38,004 nt of DNA from Spirosoma fluviale (GTDB taxonomy: Bacteria; Bacteroidota; Bacteroidia; Cytophagales; Cyclobacteriaceae): positions 1 to 38,004 of the forward strand of contig CAMCBC010000005.1 in assembly GCA_945872775.1 (NCBI GenBank), written 5' to 3'. Below, piece by piece: positions 1-9,587 of this stretch. The translations under genes and the position numbers were made by a program. Within the stretch, counting starts at the first letter, position 1. Each line of letters begins with the position of its first letter. Under the pieces are notes generated by a model. That model made no database searches and was not told the DNA's origin. It saw nothing but the letters and a program-made list of their open reading frames with translations.

Positions 1-1
1 T

Positions 2-931
2 GCGCACCAAAAGGCAAGCGGCATCAAGTTGCTCTGGGGTACAGCCAATGTGTTTAGCAATCCGCGCTACATGAATGGTGCCTCCACCAACCCGAATTTT
101 GATGTATTGTCATTTGCGGGAACGCAAGTTAAAAATGCGCTTGATGCTACCATCAAGTTGGGAGGAGAAAATTATGTATTCTGGGGTGGTCGCGAAGGCT
201 ACATGTCTTTATTGAATACAGACATGAAGCGGGAAAAGGAGCACCTTGCTCGTTTCTTGACTATGGCCCGAGATTATGCACGTAAAAACGGGTTTAAAGG
301 TACCTTCTTCATTGAGCCAAAGCCAATGGAGCCGACCAAGCACCAGTACGATTACGACTCTGAAACGGTGATTGGATTTTTGCGTCATTTTGGGCTGGAT
401 AAGGATTTCAAACTCAACATTGAAGTGAATCACGCTACTCTAGCGGGGCACACCTTCCAGCACGAACTTCAAGTGGCTGCAGATACAGGCATGCTGGGTT
501 CCATCGATGCAAATAGAGGAGATTACCAAAATGGTTGGGATACCGACCAATTTGCCCTTAACCTGCAAGAGTTGGCTGAATCCATGCTAATCATCCTGGC
601 TGCAGGAGGATTGCAGGGTGGTGGAGTCAATTTTGATGCGAAAATCAGACGAAACTCTACCGATCCAGAAGATTTATTTTTGGCGCACATCGGAAGTATG
701 GATGCATTCGCTCGTGGCCTACTCATTGCCGCCGACATCCTTGAAAAGTCCGATTACTTGGCCCGAAGAAAAAATCGATATGCTAGTTACGATGCAGGCA
801 AAGGGAAGGCTTTCGAAGAGGGGAAATTGACTTTGGAGGATTTGCGTGCACATGCCTTTGAAGTAGGAGAACCTACCCAAATCAGCGGAAAGCAGGAATA
901 CTTCGAAAATCTGATCAACAAGTTTATCTAA
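2..931 (+). CDS. xylA: Xylose isomerase, C-terminal part (5' end outside the window)
   Basis: Frame open from base 2 ([27 protein letters not shown]...). Characteristic XylA blocks: [59 protein letters not shown]. Confidence 0.97.
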   Translation, partial: AHQKASGIKLLWGTANVFSNPRYMNGASTNPNFDVLSFAGTQVKNALDATIKLGGENYVFWGGREGYMSLLNTDMKREKEHLARFLTMARDYARKNGFKGTFFIEPKPMEPTKHQYDYDSETVIGFLRHFGLDKDFKLNIEVNHATLAGHTFQHELQVAADTGMLGSIDANRGDYQNGWDTDQFALNLQELAESMLIILAAGGLQGGGVNFDAKIRRNSTDPEDLFLAHIGSMDAFARGLLIAADILEKSDYLARRKNRYASYDAGKGKAFEEGKLTLEDLRAHAFEVGEPTQISGKQEYFENLINKFI

Positions 932-965
932 AAAAAAAGGGGAGGTTAACCTCCCTTTTTTTTTT
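932..965. terminator. Bidirectional intrinsic terminator between convergent xylA and hydrolase genes
   Basis: A-run + GGGAGGTTAACCTCCC palindrome + T-run, located between two convergent stop codons. Confidence 0.9.
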
Positions 966-969
966 ACTC

Positions 970-2043
970 TTAGCGGATGCTGTCCAACAATTGATTGGCC
1001 TGAGTCATTTGCTCCACCCGCTGTTGGTATACCTCCTGGGCTGGAACGCCCACTACTTTTTCTAGAAACTCGATGCTGGAGAAAAGTACCGTTTGCCAGT
1101 CTTTGGAGGTGATGGAAGAGGCGATGACGTGGTCTCCTGTTTTCGGAAATGCAATTTCTTTTTTCATTGAAGCAGGGGTACCAAGTTGGCTGTACATTTC
1201 TTTCATTTTAGCTACAGATACGACCATGTCCTTTTCTTGCTCATTTTTGAAGTAATAGCCCATAAATACAGGCTGCTTCACTTGCGTAAAAGTTTCTTTG
1301 TTCATCTCACCATACATCAACATGGCCAAACTCTGGTATCCATTGGCATGGTATTCTTCAGACCAATACGCTTTCTTCTCTCCCTCCCGTTGCTGAATCA
1401 TCACCCCGTCCTCTAGAAGTGTTTTTTTCATTACCCAAAAGGTCCAGGGTTTAAATAATCCTTCCAGTAACCTTGCTTCATCACGAATAGCAGGGGAATA
1501 AAGGACTAGCGCATGGAGATCTGGCTGCTGACTAGCTAGTAGTAGGCCAAGGGAACCTCCCATTGAAGTCCCAACTACAATCACTTTATCACCTAGACTT
1601 TTTCCGATTTGGTAGGCTTCTCCTGCGGCATTAGCCAAGTCTTGAGCGGTCATGTATTCCATCCCGTTTTTGCGGCTAATCCCGTGTTCTGGGAGTCGAG
1701 TCACGAATAGATTGGCTCCAAAATGAGCTGCCAAAAAGCGATGGACTGGGTCACCTTCCATGGGACTAGCGCCAAAACCATGGATGTAGACAATAGAATA
1801 AGGGGTTTTTTGCTTGGCAACGGAATCTGCCCAAATGATGTAAGCCTCGTTTCCAGGCTTTAATCCTTTTACTGAATCCTCTCGGGTGGACAGGTACTGC
1901 TCTAGACCCTGAGCATCGGTGGGAACTTCAGGGTAGGCGATTGTCAATTCCTGTGTTTTTACCTTGGGGCCAAGCATGTAGATGACCACCAAGATCATGG
2001 CGGTAGCAAATAGACCTAGAAATATTTTTTTCAGTAGTTTCAT
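970..2043 (-). CDS. Alpha/beta hydrolase, membrane-anchored or secreted
   Basis: N-terminal hydrophobic segment MKLLKKIFLGLFATAMILVVIYML; GTSMGGSLG nucleophile elbow; YIHGFGASP oxyanion region; GDHVI near the C-terminus. ATG at 2043 preferred over the upstream ORF start at 2085. Confidence 0.85.
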   Translation of the reverse strand: MKLLKKIFLGLFATAMILVVIYMLGPKVKTQELTIAYPEVPTDAQGLEQYLSTREDSVKGLKPGNEAYIIWADSVAKQKTPYSIVYIHGFGASPMEGDPVHRFLAAHFGANLFVTRLPEHGISRKNGMEYMTAQDLANAAGEAYQIGKSLGDKVIVVGTSMGGSLGLLLASQQPDLHALVLYSPAIRDEARLLEGLFKPWTFWVMKKTLLEDGVMIQQREGEKKAYWSEEYHANGYQSLAMLMYGEMNKETFTQVKQPVFMGYYFKNEQEKDMVVSVAKMKEMYSQLGTPASMKKEIAFPKTGDHVIASSITSKDWQTVLFSSIEFLEKVVGVPAQEVYQQRVEQMTQANQLLDSIR

Positions 2044-2205
2044 AAAAGGAGAAAATAGCCAAACAATGTGCGGACAAGTTTGCAAATATTCTGGATTTTA
2101 TTGTGATCTGCACCTTTTCCGCCCGGATTTAGATCAGAATTTCATGCATACAACCATTCTTAAAATTGAAGCGTTTAACTTTGGAAATTCATAACCGCTA
2201 AAACC

Positions 2206-2766
2206 ATGAAAAAGCTAGTACTCGCAGTCGTTTTACTTCTTAGTTCCCTTGCTGCATTTGCACAGGATGGTCCACTTCCAACGCGTTCAGTTTTTGCAGA
2301 ATTAGGCGGTTCAGGACTTGCCTACAGCTTCAATTACGATTTCCGATTCGACTCCACCCGAATGGATTCTTGGGGGATGCGTGTGGGTGCTGGGGGCTAT
2401 AAAATAGGAGATGATTCCTTTTTTTCTTTGCCTGTACTAGTCAATAGGCTTTTTGGAAAAGACGATCGCTTTTTCGAGTTAGGTTTGGGTATGACTTTTT
2501 TTGGAGTGAATAATGAACCCTATTCCTACTGCCAATCTTTCGATAGTAACGGAAATTGCATAGGCCCTTTGGTCACTGAAAAGTCAGATGTTAATTTCAT
2601 CCTACCTGTGGATGGCTCACCAAGTTTGATGGGAACTATGAACATCGGCTATCGGAAAATTCCGCTAGACGGAGGCTTTACTTGGCGAGTTAATCTTACT
2701 CCCATTTTCAATAACAACGGCTTTTGGCCCTTGTTTGCGGGAATAGGTTTCGGCTACGCATTTTAA
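2206..2766 (+). CDS. Small secreted, possibly outer-membrane beta-barrel protein
   Basis: Signal peptide MKKLVLAVVLLLSSLAAFAQ; alternating aromatic/hydrophobic strands; terminal aromatic residue (GFGYAF). A TAACTTTG -7-like box at 2176-2183 lies upstream. Confidence 0.7.
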   Translation: MKKLVLAVVLLLSSLAAFAQDGPLPTRSVFAELGGSGLAYSFNYDFRFDSTRMDSWGMRVGAGGYKIGDDSFFSLPVLVNRLFGKDDRFFELGLGMTFFGVNNEPYSYCQSFDSNGNCIGPLVTEKSDVNFILPVDGSPSLMGTMNIGYRKIPLDGGFTWRVNLTPIFNNNGFWPLFAGIGFGYAF

Positions 2767-2823
2767 ATTTTCTGATTATTCGCTTTTTCACCACTAACAA
2801 GAGAAAAAATGTTAGAGGTTCAA

Positions 2824-2870
2824 TTAACTGAGCTGTGAACCGTGGACCGTCAGCTGTTAACGATCATCCG
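2824..2870. repeat. Degenerate ~7-nt-period repeat with imperfect dyad symmetry between convergent genes
   Basis: TGAGCTG|TGAACCG|TGGACCG|TCAGCTG|TTAACGA|TCATCCG; outer arms TTAAC(tg)AGCTG ... CAGCTGTTAA. Confidence 0.5.
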
Positions 2871-4113
2871 CGGATTTCAACAGGTGCAAGGTCAATCGTT
2901 GCGCCTGTTTTTCCAGATCAATTCCCAGTTCATCACGGGTCACCCGAATTACTTTTTCCCGATCGGAGATAGGCAATTTCGTGTAGCCATACCACGCACC
3001 AAGTATTCCACCTGCCAGAGAAGCTGTGGTGTCGTTGTCTCGCCCGTAATTGGTAAGGAAGGTGAGCGTGCCCATAAAGTCAAAATCTGTGAATAACATG
3101 GCAGTGAGCGCTTGTTGATAAATCTCTCCTGCATGGAATGGCATGTCTTGCTGCCTGCGATCCAATTCACCGTAGGCATAGACCAAGGCAGGATTATTTA
3201 GGGTCAAACGGGACGGAAGTGAATCCAATTTATTCGCTTCGCGTACGATAGTTAATGCATCCTTGAGCAATTTATGTGATGTTCTACCCACCAGTCGGCT
3301 TTGGAAATAGCCTTCTGGATCGAGTCGTAGTGTAGCTAAAAGGCTGTCTTGACTAGCTTTTGGGGCCATCCCGGCTGCCGTCATGGCTGCGGCTAGGGCA
3401 GTCAAGTCGCGAGCATAGCCCAAGTCAAAAATTGAAAGTTTGTAGGCCTCTTGGTAGGCTTTCTTCGGATTACCTGGAAAAAAGGCCCCCAAAGTAGGCG
3501 CATACAGCAGTCCGGCACAGACCATTTCACCTCCATAGAATTTGGACAAGGAGTCTGCATAGCCTCCCAAATTATCTTCTAGGTAGGGTGAGGCTACTTT
3601 TGCCCACTCCGAAAGCCAGTTGGCTTCCTGAAGTGCATTTTCGAAAGGCTCTACATCTGTACCTTCTGTCTTTTTGAGTTTATCCAAACTACCCCTGTAG
3701 GTTTTTAAGAGGTGCGAAGCAAAGGCTTTGGAATCAAGGGACTCTGATTTTTGACTGAGCAAATAATCTACAGTCAGGTTTTTCCATCGGGTGTCATCCG
3801 TGGTGCCTCCAGCCGGTAAGTTGGCCTTCCAGATTCCCTCAGGAGATGCCTCGCGTACCATGGAGTCTAGGTCTTCTACAAATCCATATTCCAGTTGAAT
3901 CGCATCTCGTGACCACATTTCGGTGGGAGCTCCCATGGCATCGCCGATGGCGGAACCCACCAGCATTCCCAAAACTTTGTCGTAGAGTTCTGCCTCGGTT
4001 AATCCAAATTCGGTAGGGATGTCCTTGGAAAATGAGTTGGATACCACTTCAGTTTCCTGTTTCGCACACGAGAAGGATAGTAAGGCAATAAAAACAAAGA
4101 CTAGCTTTTTCAT
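2857..4113 (-). CDS. ADP-ribosylglycohydrolase family protein, predicted lipoprotein
   Basis: Lipobox-like MKKLVFVFIALLSFSCAKQ; GMLVGSAIGDAMGAPTE; GTTDDTRW; YGRDNDTTASLAGGILGAWYG (metal-binding motifs of the ADP-ribosylglycohydrolase family). Confidence 0.9.
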   Translation of the reverse strand: MKKLVFVFIALLSFSCAKQETEVVSNSFSKDIPTEFGLTEAELYDKVLGMLVGSAIGDAMGAPTEMWSRDAIQLEYGFVEDLDSMVREASPEGIWKANLPAGGTTDDTRWKNLTVDYLLSQKSESLDSKAFASHLLKTYRGSLDKLKKTEGTDVEPFENALQEANWLSEWAKVASPYLEDNLGGYADSLSKFYGGEMVCAGLLYAPTLGAFFPGNPKKAYQEAYKLSIFDLGYARDLTALAAAMTAAGMAPKASQDSLLATLRLDPEGYFQSRLVGRTSHKLLKDALTIVREANKLDSLPSRLTLNNPALVYAYGELDRRQQDMPFHAGEIYQQALTAMLFTDFDFMGTLTFLTNYGRDNDTTASLAGGILGAWYGYTKLPISDREKVIRVTRDELGIDLEKQAQRLTLHLLKSADDR

Positions 4114-5094
4114 TTAGGACATGAGGTAAGTTCGTGCATGGGCAAGAAGGGAATTTTTTTCATCTAAACTTAAAGTTACTGGCAATTGGGCAATTCCAAT
4201 TAAGCGTCGTAGGAGTTCCACGCCTCGGTACTGCTGTACCAAGTCCCCATCTAGGGGTAAGTTGTAGGTGGTCTGCACCAGTTGGGCTACTTTAGGGTCT
4301 TGCTTCGTAAGGTCCAGATGCGCGAGGAATACACCAAGATCAAATTCAGCATCGCCCAAGCCACCAAATTCGGGATCTATGATTTTGATGCCAGAGGCTA
4401 CTTCTAGCCAGCTACCTGGGTAAAAATCTCCATGCATGAGGGTTTTGCCAGTTTTAAGGTAGCGCTGTCCAAGCGAATGAATTTTTGCTTTGAGTACGGC
4501 GTCGCGCTTGTAGGGAAGGCTTGCCTCTTGCAATCCCGGCTGGATTTGGTTTAGGTCAAACCCGTTTTCTTCCAAAAAGGGAAACTCAAAAATATGCTCA
4601 TGATTTAAGGTGCGCATGCCGTCTGTATCGGGGAATTCGGTAACCTGCACCTGATGAAGCTGCATTAAATACTTCACTAAATGAATGAGTTCATTGGGTT
4701 GAAGCTGCCTGATCCCTCCATATAGGGGGAGAAAGTCGCTTCCTTTGCCCAAATCCTCCAAGAGCATGAGATGCGCTTGGGAATCGTAGTGAAGCACTTT
4801 GGGGGAATGGGATGCCAGGTAAAGATTTCTGTTGAGGACTGTCAAGAATCGGTATTCAACCTCAATTCGGCTGATGGGAGCTGGAATTTGCGGGTATTTC
4901 CGGACATACGATTTGGACTGCTTGAGGATGTAGCTACCCAGATTCGTTTTTATTCGAAGCACTAAGTTCATGTTACTTTCTCCTGGTACTTCGGTATGGG
5001 TGATGTGTTCACCAGACTTCCAAATACCTAAGGTTTGGAGGAGTTCGATGGGGGAATTTTGTTGGATGTCGATCATTTTCTCAGTAGTCGTCAA
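4114..5094 (-). CDS. Phosphotransferase, APH/fructosamine-kinase-like superfamily
   Basis: LLEDLGKG; LMHGDFYPGSWL catalytic loop; IKIIDPEFGGLGDAEFDLG metal-binding motif. Confidence 0.85.
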   Translation of the reverse strand: MTTTEKMIDIQQNSPIELLQTLGIWKSGEHITHTEVPGESNMNLVLRIKTNLGSYILKQSKSYVRKYPQIPAPISRIEVEYRFLTVLNRNLYLASHSPKVLHYDSQAHLMLLEDLGKGSDFLPLYGGIRQLQPNELIHLVKYLMQLHQVQVTEFPDTDGMRTLNHEHIFEFPFLEENGFDLNQIQPGLQEASLPYKRDAVLKAKIHSLGQRYLKTGKTLMHGDFYPGSWLEVASGIKIIDPEFGGLGDAEFDLGVFLAHLDLTKQDPKVAQLVQTTYNLPLDGDLVQQYRGVELLRRLIGIAQLPVTLSLDEKNSLLAHARTYLMS

Positions 5095-5214
5095 ATTTAG
5101 GCTTTCGATTCAAAGAAGTAGCGGATTTAGGGAGATTATTCCAGTTGAAAAATTGATTTATGCTCGCTTAACTAGCTATTTTTCTATTTTTGAAAAGTAA
5201 ACCTAAACCCAAAT

Positions 5215-6372
5215 ATGTTCGGACTTCATCGATCGCTCTTTACGGAGGAGCATGACTTATTTCGCCAAAGCGTTAGAGATTTTATTGCAAAAGAAATTAT
5301 CCCAAATAATGCGACTTGGGAGGTTCAAAAGATGGTAAGCAGAGAATCCTGGCTCAAGCTCGGAGAAAATGGATTCTTAGGGATGCAGGCTCCAGAGGAA
5401 TTGGGCGGACTGGCCATTCAAGATTTTCGTTACCCTGCTATTTTTATTGAGGAATTGGGTTTGAGTGGTTGTTCAGGTCCTGCGATAGGGTATCCCTTGC
5501 ACAGCGACATTGTGATGCCCTACATTTTGCACTACGCCACGGAATCGGCAAAGAAAAAATACATTCCTAAAATGGTCAGTGGGGAATGGATTGGCGCAGT
5601 AGCCATGACTGAGCCTGGTGCTGGCTCTGATTTGCAGGGCATGATTACTACTGCCATGGACCAAGGGGATCACTACCTCATCAATGGATCCAAGACCTTT
5701 ATCACCAATGGATACCTATCTGACGTGATCGTAGTGGCTGCCAAAACAGATCCAAGCCGTGGAGCCAAGGGAATTTCTTTGTTTATTCTTGAGCAAGGAA
5801 TGCCAGGATTTACCAAGGGTGTGCCCTTCGAAAAGGTAGGTTTGCATGCGCAGGATACCTGCGAACTGTTTTTTGAAGAGGTCAAGGTGCCCAAGGAAAA
5901 CTTGTTGGGAAAGCTTGGAGAGGGATTCACCTACCTAATGACTGAATTGGCGCAGGAACGCTTGGTTGTGGCATTGGCAGCGATTGCACTTTCTGAGTAT
6001 GCCTTAAAATGCACCATTGACTACGTGAAGCAGCGCAAAGCCTTTGGAAAGGCAATCAGTGAATTCCAAAACACCCGGTTTAAACTAGCTGAAATGGCTG
6101 CCATGGTGGAGCAGGGGAGGATTTATTGCGACTACCTGGTGCTATTGCACAATGAAGGAAAGCTTGATTCGGCCATGGCTTCCGCCGCCAAGTACAACAT
6201 GACCGAACTGCAATGCAAGGTAGCCGATGAATGCGTGCAACTGCACGGGGGATATGGGTACATGTGGGAATATGGGGTGGCTCGTGCTTGGGCAGATGCT
6301 CGGGTACAGCGGATCTATGCAGGCACCAACGAGATCATGAAAGAACTGATTGCTCGAAAAATATTGAAATAG
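5215..6372 (+). CDS. Acyl-CoA dehydrogenase
   Basis: AMTEPGAGSDLQGM; KTFITNGYLSDVIVVAAKTD; RKAFGKAISEFQNTRFKLAEMA; QLHGGYGYMWEYGVARAWADARVQRIYAGTNEIMKELIAR. Confidence 0.96.
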   Translation: MFGLHRSLFTEEHDLFRQSVRDFIAKEIIPNNATWEVQKMVSRESWLKLGENGFLGMQAPEELGGLAIQDFRYPAIFIEELGLSGCSGPAIGYPLHSDIVMPYILHYATESAKKKYIPKMVSGEWIGAVAMTEPGAGSDLQGMITTAMDQGDHYLINGSKTFITNGYLSDVIVVAAKTDPSRGAKGISLFILEQGMPGFTKGVPFEKVGLHAQDTCELFFEEVKVPKENLLGKLGEGFTYLMTELAQERLVVALAAIALSEYALKCTIDYVKQRKAFGKAISEFQNTRFKLAEMAAMVEQGRIYCDYLVLLHNEGKLDSAMASAAKYNMTELQCKVADECVQLHGGYGYMWEYGVARAWADARVQRIYAGTNEIMKELIARKILK

Positions 6373-6443
6373 TGTGCCTGATGCTTGGCGATGCCCAACT
6401 ATTTTAAGTAATTGAATTTTAATACACCCAAAATAGTAGACAA

Positions 6444-8129
6444 ATGAACGATTTCTCTTGGTTTAAATTTTATCCTTCGGCAGTTCCTCAAGAAGTAGAT
6501 TGTACCGCCTATTCCAGTGTTACGGAGCTTTTTGAAGAAAGTGTCAAGAAATATGGAACAGCTGTAGCCTACGAATGTATGGGCAAAACCCTGACTTTTC
6601 AGGAGTTGGACCGTTTGAGTGCACAGTTTGCCAATTACCTAATCCACGAATTGAAGCTGAGCAAAGGATCGCGGGTAGCAATACAGATGCCCAATGTATT
6701 GCAGTATCCGGTGGCCATGTTTGGAGCCCTTCGTGCAGGCATGGTGGTGGTCAATACCAATCCACTCTACACTCCATCGGAAATGAGACACCAATTCAAT
6801 GATTCTGGTGCAGATGTGGTGGTGATTGTGGCCAATTTTGCCTCAAATCTTGAGAAGATCAAAACTGAAATTCAGGCCAAGCATGTGGTGGTTACCGAGT
6901 TGGGAGATTTGTTGGGAGGATTGAAAGGTTCCATTGTCAATCTTGTGGTGAAGCATGTCAAAAAGATGGTTCCTGCATTCAACCTTCCAGAGGCGGTCGG
7001 CTTCAAAAAAGCCTTGGCTTTGGGATCAAAGCATTCTTTTTCAAAGGTGGCGATGACCTTGGAAGACCCTGCGTTTTTGCAATACACGGGGGGAACTACA
7101 GGGGTGTCTAAAGGAGCGGAACTAAGCCATGGAAATATTGTGGCCAACATGCAGCAAATCTCGGCTTGGATGAAACCCAAGTTGCGGGAAAGAGAAGAGA
7201 TCGTAATTACCGCATTGCCACTTTACCACATTTTCGCTTTGACAGTCAACTGTCTTGCCATGTTGAAAATTGGTGCACATAATGTGTTGATTACCAATCC
7301 AAGAGACATGAAGGCCTTTATTGGAGATTTAGCAAAGAAGCGCTTCACTGTGATCACGGGAGTGAATACCCTGTTCAATGGATTATTGAATCAGGAGGCC
7401 TTTGGTAAATTGGATTTCTCAGGTTTGAAGATTGCAGTAGGAGGAGGCATGGCCGTGCAGAAAGCGACTGCTGAAAAATGGAAAGCAGTCACTGGGGTAC
7501 CGCTTGCAGAGGGGTATGGCTTAACAGAAACAGCTCCTGTAGCCACTTGTAATCCCATCGATGGAACCGAACGAATTGGTACCATTGGGATGCCTCTTCC
7601 AAATACCGAGGTGATGATTGCCGATGATGCAGGCAATGCAGTTGCGCTAGGTGAGCGAGGAGAGATTTTGATCAAAGGCCCACAGGTGATGCGTGGCTAT
7701 TGGAATAGACCTGAAGAAACAGCCCTTGTCATGCATGGAGATTGGTTTAAGTCTGGAGATATCGGCGTCATGGATGCCGACGGATTTACCAAGATTGTGG
7801 ACCGAAAGAAAGAAATGATCTTAGTATCGGGATTCAATGTGTATCCCAATGAAGTGGAAGATGTGGTTGCTTCTTGTCCTGGAGTCTTGGAAGTAGGAGT
7901 GATCGGTATGCCTGATCCGAAATCCACAGAAAAAGTGGTTGCTTATGTGGTCAAGAAAGATGCTGCGCTCACGGAAGAAAAAGTAATTGAACACTGCAAA
8001 GAGTTTTTGACCAATTACAAAGTTCCTAAGGAAGTCTTTTTTACGGACGAACTTCCAAAGACCAATGTGGGCAAGATCCTACGCCGAAAAATCAAAGAAG
8101 CGCATCTTGAAAAGTTGGGCTTAGCCTAA
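6444..8129 (+). CDS. fadD: Long-chain fatty acid--CoA ligase (AMP-binding)
   Basis: LQYTGGTTGVSKGAELSH P-loop; EGYGLTETAPV; GWFKSGDIG-like block (DWFKSGDIGVMDADGFTKIVDRKKEMILVSGFNVYPNEVE); PKTNVGKILRR. Confidence 0.95.
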   Translation: MNDFSWFKFYPSAVPQEVDCTAYSSVTELFEESVKKYGTAVAYECMGKTLTFQELDRLSAQFANYLIHELKLSKGSRVAIQMPNVLQYPVAMFGALRAGMVVVNTNPLYTPSEMRHQFNDSGADVVVIVANFASNLEKIKTEIQAKHVVVTELGDLLGGLKGSIVNLVVKHVKKMVPAFNLPEAVGFKKALALGSKHSFSKVAMTLEDPAFLQYTGGTTGVSKGAELSHGNIVANMQQISAWMKPKLREREEIVITALPLYHIFALTVNCLAMLKIGAHNVLITNPRDMKAFIGDLAKKRFTVITGVNTLFNGLLNQEAFGKLDFSGLKIAVGGGMAVQKATAEKWKAVTGVPLAEGYGLTETAPVATCNPIDGTERIGTIGMPLPNTEVMIADDAGNAVALGERGEILIKGPQVMRGYWNRPEETALVMHGDWFKSGDIGVMDADGFTKIVDRKKEMILVSGFNVYPNEVEDVVASCPGVLEVGVIGMPDPKSTEKVVAYVVKKDAALTEEKVIEHCKEFLTNYKVPKEVFFTDELPKTNVGKILRRKIKEAHLEKLGLA

Positions 8130-8152
8130 AGGATTCACCGACTTGTTTCATC

Positions 8153-8181
8153 AAAAAACCGCGATTTCTCGGTTTTTTTTT
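8153..8181 (+). terminator. Intrinsic terminator downstream of fadD
   Basis: AAAAAACCG-cgatttct-CGGTTTTTTTTT stem-loop with T-run. Confidence 0.85.
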
Positions 8182-8341
8182 GTTCTAATTTTTCTAATTC
8201 ACCCTTAGTTCTTCAATGAAGTCCATTGAGGTTGCTTCGTCTGAATACTAATAAATATAATTGAAACTATTCATGGACAAAATCGACTAATTTGATTTAA
8301 TTTGCCACAAGTTAAAGCCCTACTGCAGCAATTACCACTAC

Positions 8342-8371
8342 TTGGAAGTTGGACTTGTTTTGGTACATTTG
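8342..8371 (+). promoter_or_regulatory. Bacteroidota sigma-ABfr-type promoter of the channel-like gene
   Basis: TTG at 8342-8344, exactly 19 nt, then TACATTTG (TAnnTTTG) at 8364-8371, ~43 nt before the ATG at 8414. Confidence 0.65.
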
Positions 8372-8413
8372 AAATTTATTATTTACATAAAAAAAGTATA
8401 AAAAAAACATTAT

Positions 8414-9541
8414 ATGTTTAATAAAAAGAAAACATCGCATGTAATTTTAATGATTTTCCTAATTGGTATATTAATTTCAGGATTTGCTTTTTCATATACA
8501 ATATCCAGTTTCATAAAGGATATGGCCACCAATGTGAGCAAAAATATGAAAGACACCATGGATCCTAAAGTTCCAGATTCAGGTAAAACTGTCTCAGATA
8601 GTTTTTTAATACCACCAAGTTCAAAAAAAGTTGTAATTGGAACCTATCTAGAAAGAATTGAAGACCTAAATATTAAAGAATCTTATTGGACTTATGAATT
8701 TTATTTGTGGTTTAAATGGAATCCAAATGAGATCGACTTTTTAGGGGAAAAAAGTTTAGCACACCAAAATGAACTTCCATTTACGGTAATTAACGGAGAA
8801 ATTTTAAAAACTGATTTGGTTGACCGATACACAGACTCAATTAACAAGGTTGAATACATTCAATATTACGTAAAAGCAAAAAGTACCCAATTTTTTGATG
8901 TTTCTCTGTATCCAATTGATCAACATAATTTGATTATACCGATTGAACATAAATGGATTGATAGAAAAAATCTATATTTTGAACCAGACACCAAAGATTC
9001 TAAAGTAAGCTCAAGAGTAATGGTAAATGGTTATGAAAAAGACAATAGTGTTAAAATGATCGAAAAGCCCCATGCTTATAAATCAGCGAGAGGAAATCCA
9101 AAATTCTCTGCTGACTATAAAGTGGATTTTTCTCAATACAGAATGGCAGTTAGAATCTACAAGGGTGGAATATCTGTAATTTTAAAACTATTTTTGATTT
9201 TATATATCGCTGTATTGGTAACCTTCATAGCTCCATTTGCACCAGATCCAAGTAGATACACAGTTGGTGCACTATTCACAGCAGCAGGGGGTAGTTATAT
9301 TCTAGCTTCAAAATTACCATCCACAAATGTTTTTTCCTTAGCAGAAATTATCAATGCATTTTGCATTGTTTTAATAGTTGCCATGATCGCAATTTTAGGT
9401 ATTTTACCTTCATTAATATTTAAAGATGGTGTTATAGATTCATTCGAAAAAAAGATGATTAGGGTAATTAATTTAGTTATGTTTATATTTTTCATACTAA
9501 TCAATTCCTCATTAATCTACTTCGCTTTAAGCTATTCGTAA
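8414..9541 (+). CDS. Divergent pentameric ligand-gated ion channel (Cys-loop-less pLGIC) homologue
   Basis: N-terminal TM/signal anchor; extracellular-domain pattern VVIGTYLERIEDLNIKESYWTYEFYLWFKWNP; FFDVSLYPIDQHNLIIPIE (beta6-beta7 F-D-x-S-x-YPxDxxxL); four-TM arrangement: M1 with Pro, PSRYTVGALFTAAGGSYILASKLP (M2 and M2-M3 loop), M3, M4 at the extreme C-terminus. Confidence 0.7.
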   Translation: MFNKKKTSHVILMIFLIGILISGFAFSYTISSFIKDMATNVSKNMKDTMDPKVPDSGKTVSDSFLIPPSSKKVVIGTYLERIEDLNIKESYWTYEFYLWFKWNPNEIDFLGEKSLAHQNELPFTVINGEILKTDLVDRYTDSINKVEYIQYYVKAKSTQFFDVSLYPIDQHNLIIPIEHKWIDRKNLYFEPDTKDSKVSSRVMVNGYEKDNSVKMIEKPHAYKSARGNPKFSADYKVDFSQYRMAVRIYKGGISVILKLFLILYIAVLVTFIAPFAPDPSRYTVGALFTAAGGSYILASKLPSTNVFSLAEIINAFCIVLIVAMIAILGILPSLIFKDGVIDSFEKKMIRVINLVMFIFFILINSSLIYFALSYS

Positions 9542-9587
9542 TTTCAAAAGGGACCATAATTCATGTAAATCAAATTTCATTTGGATT

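Noticed and set aside
4114-5094. Naming the kinase methylthioribose kinase or aminoglycoside phosphotransferase
   Set aside because: Only superfamily motifs are visible; substrate cannot be assigned from sequence reading.
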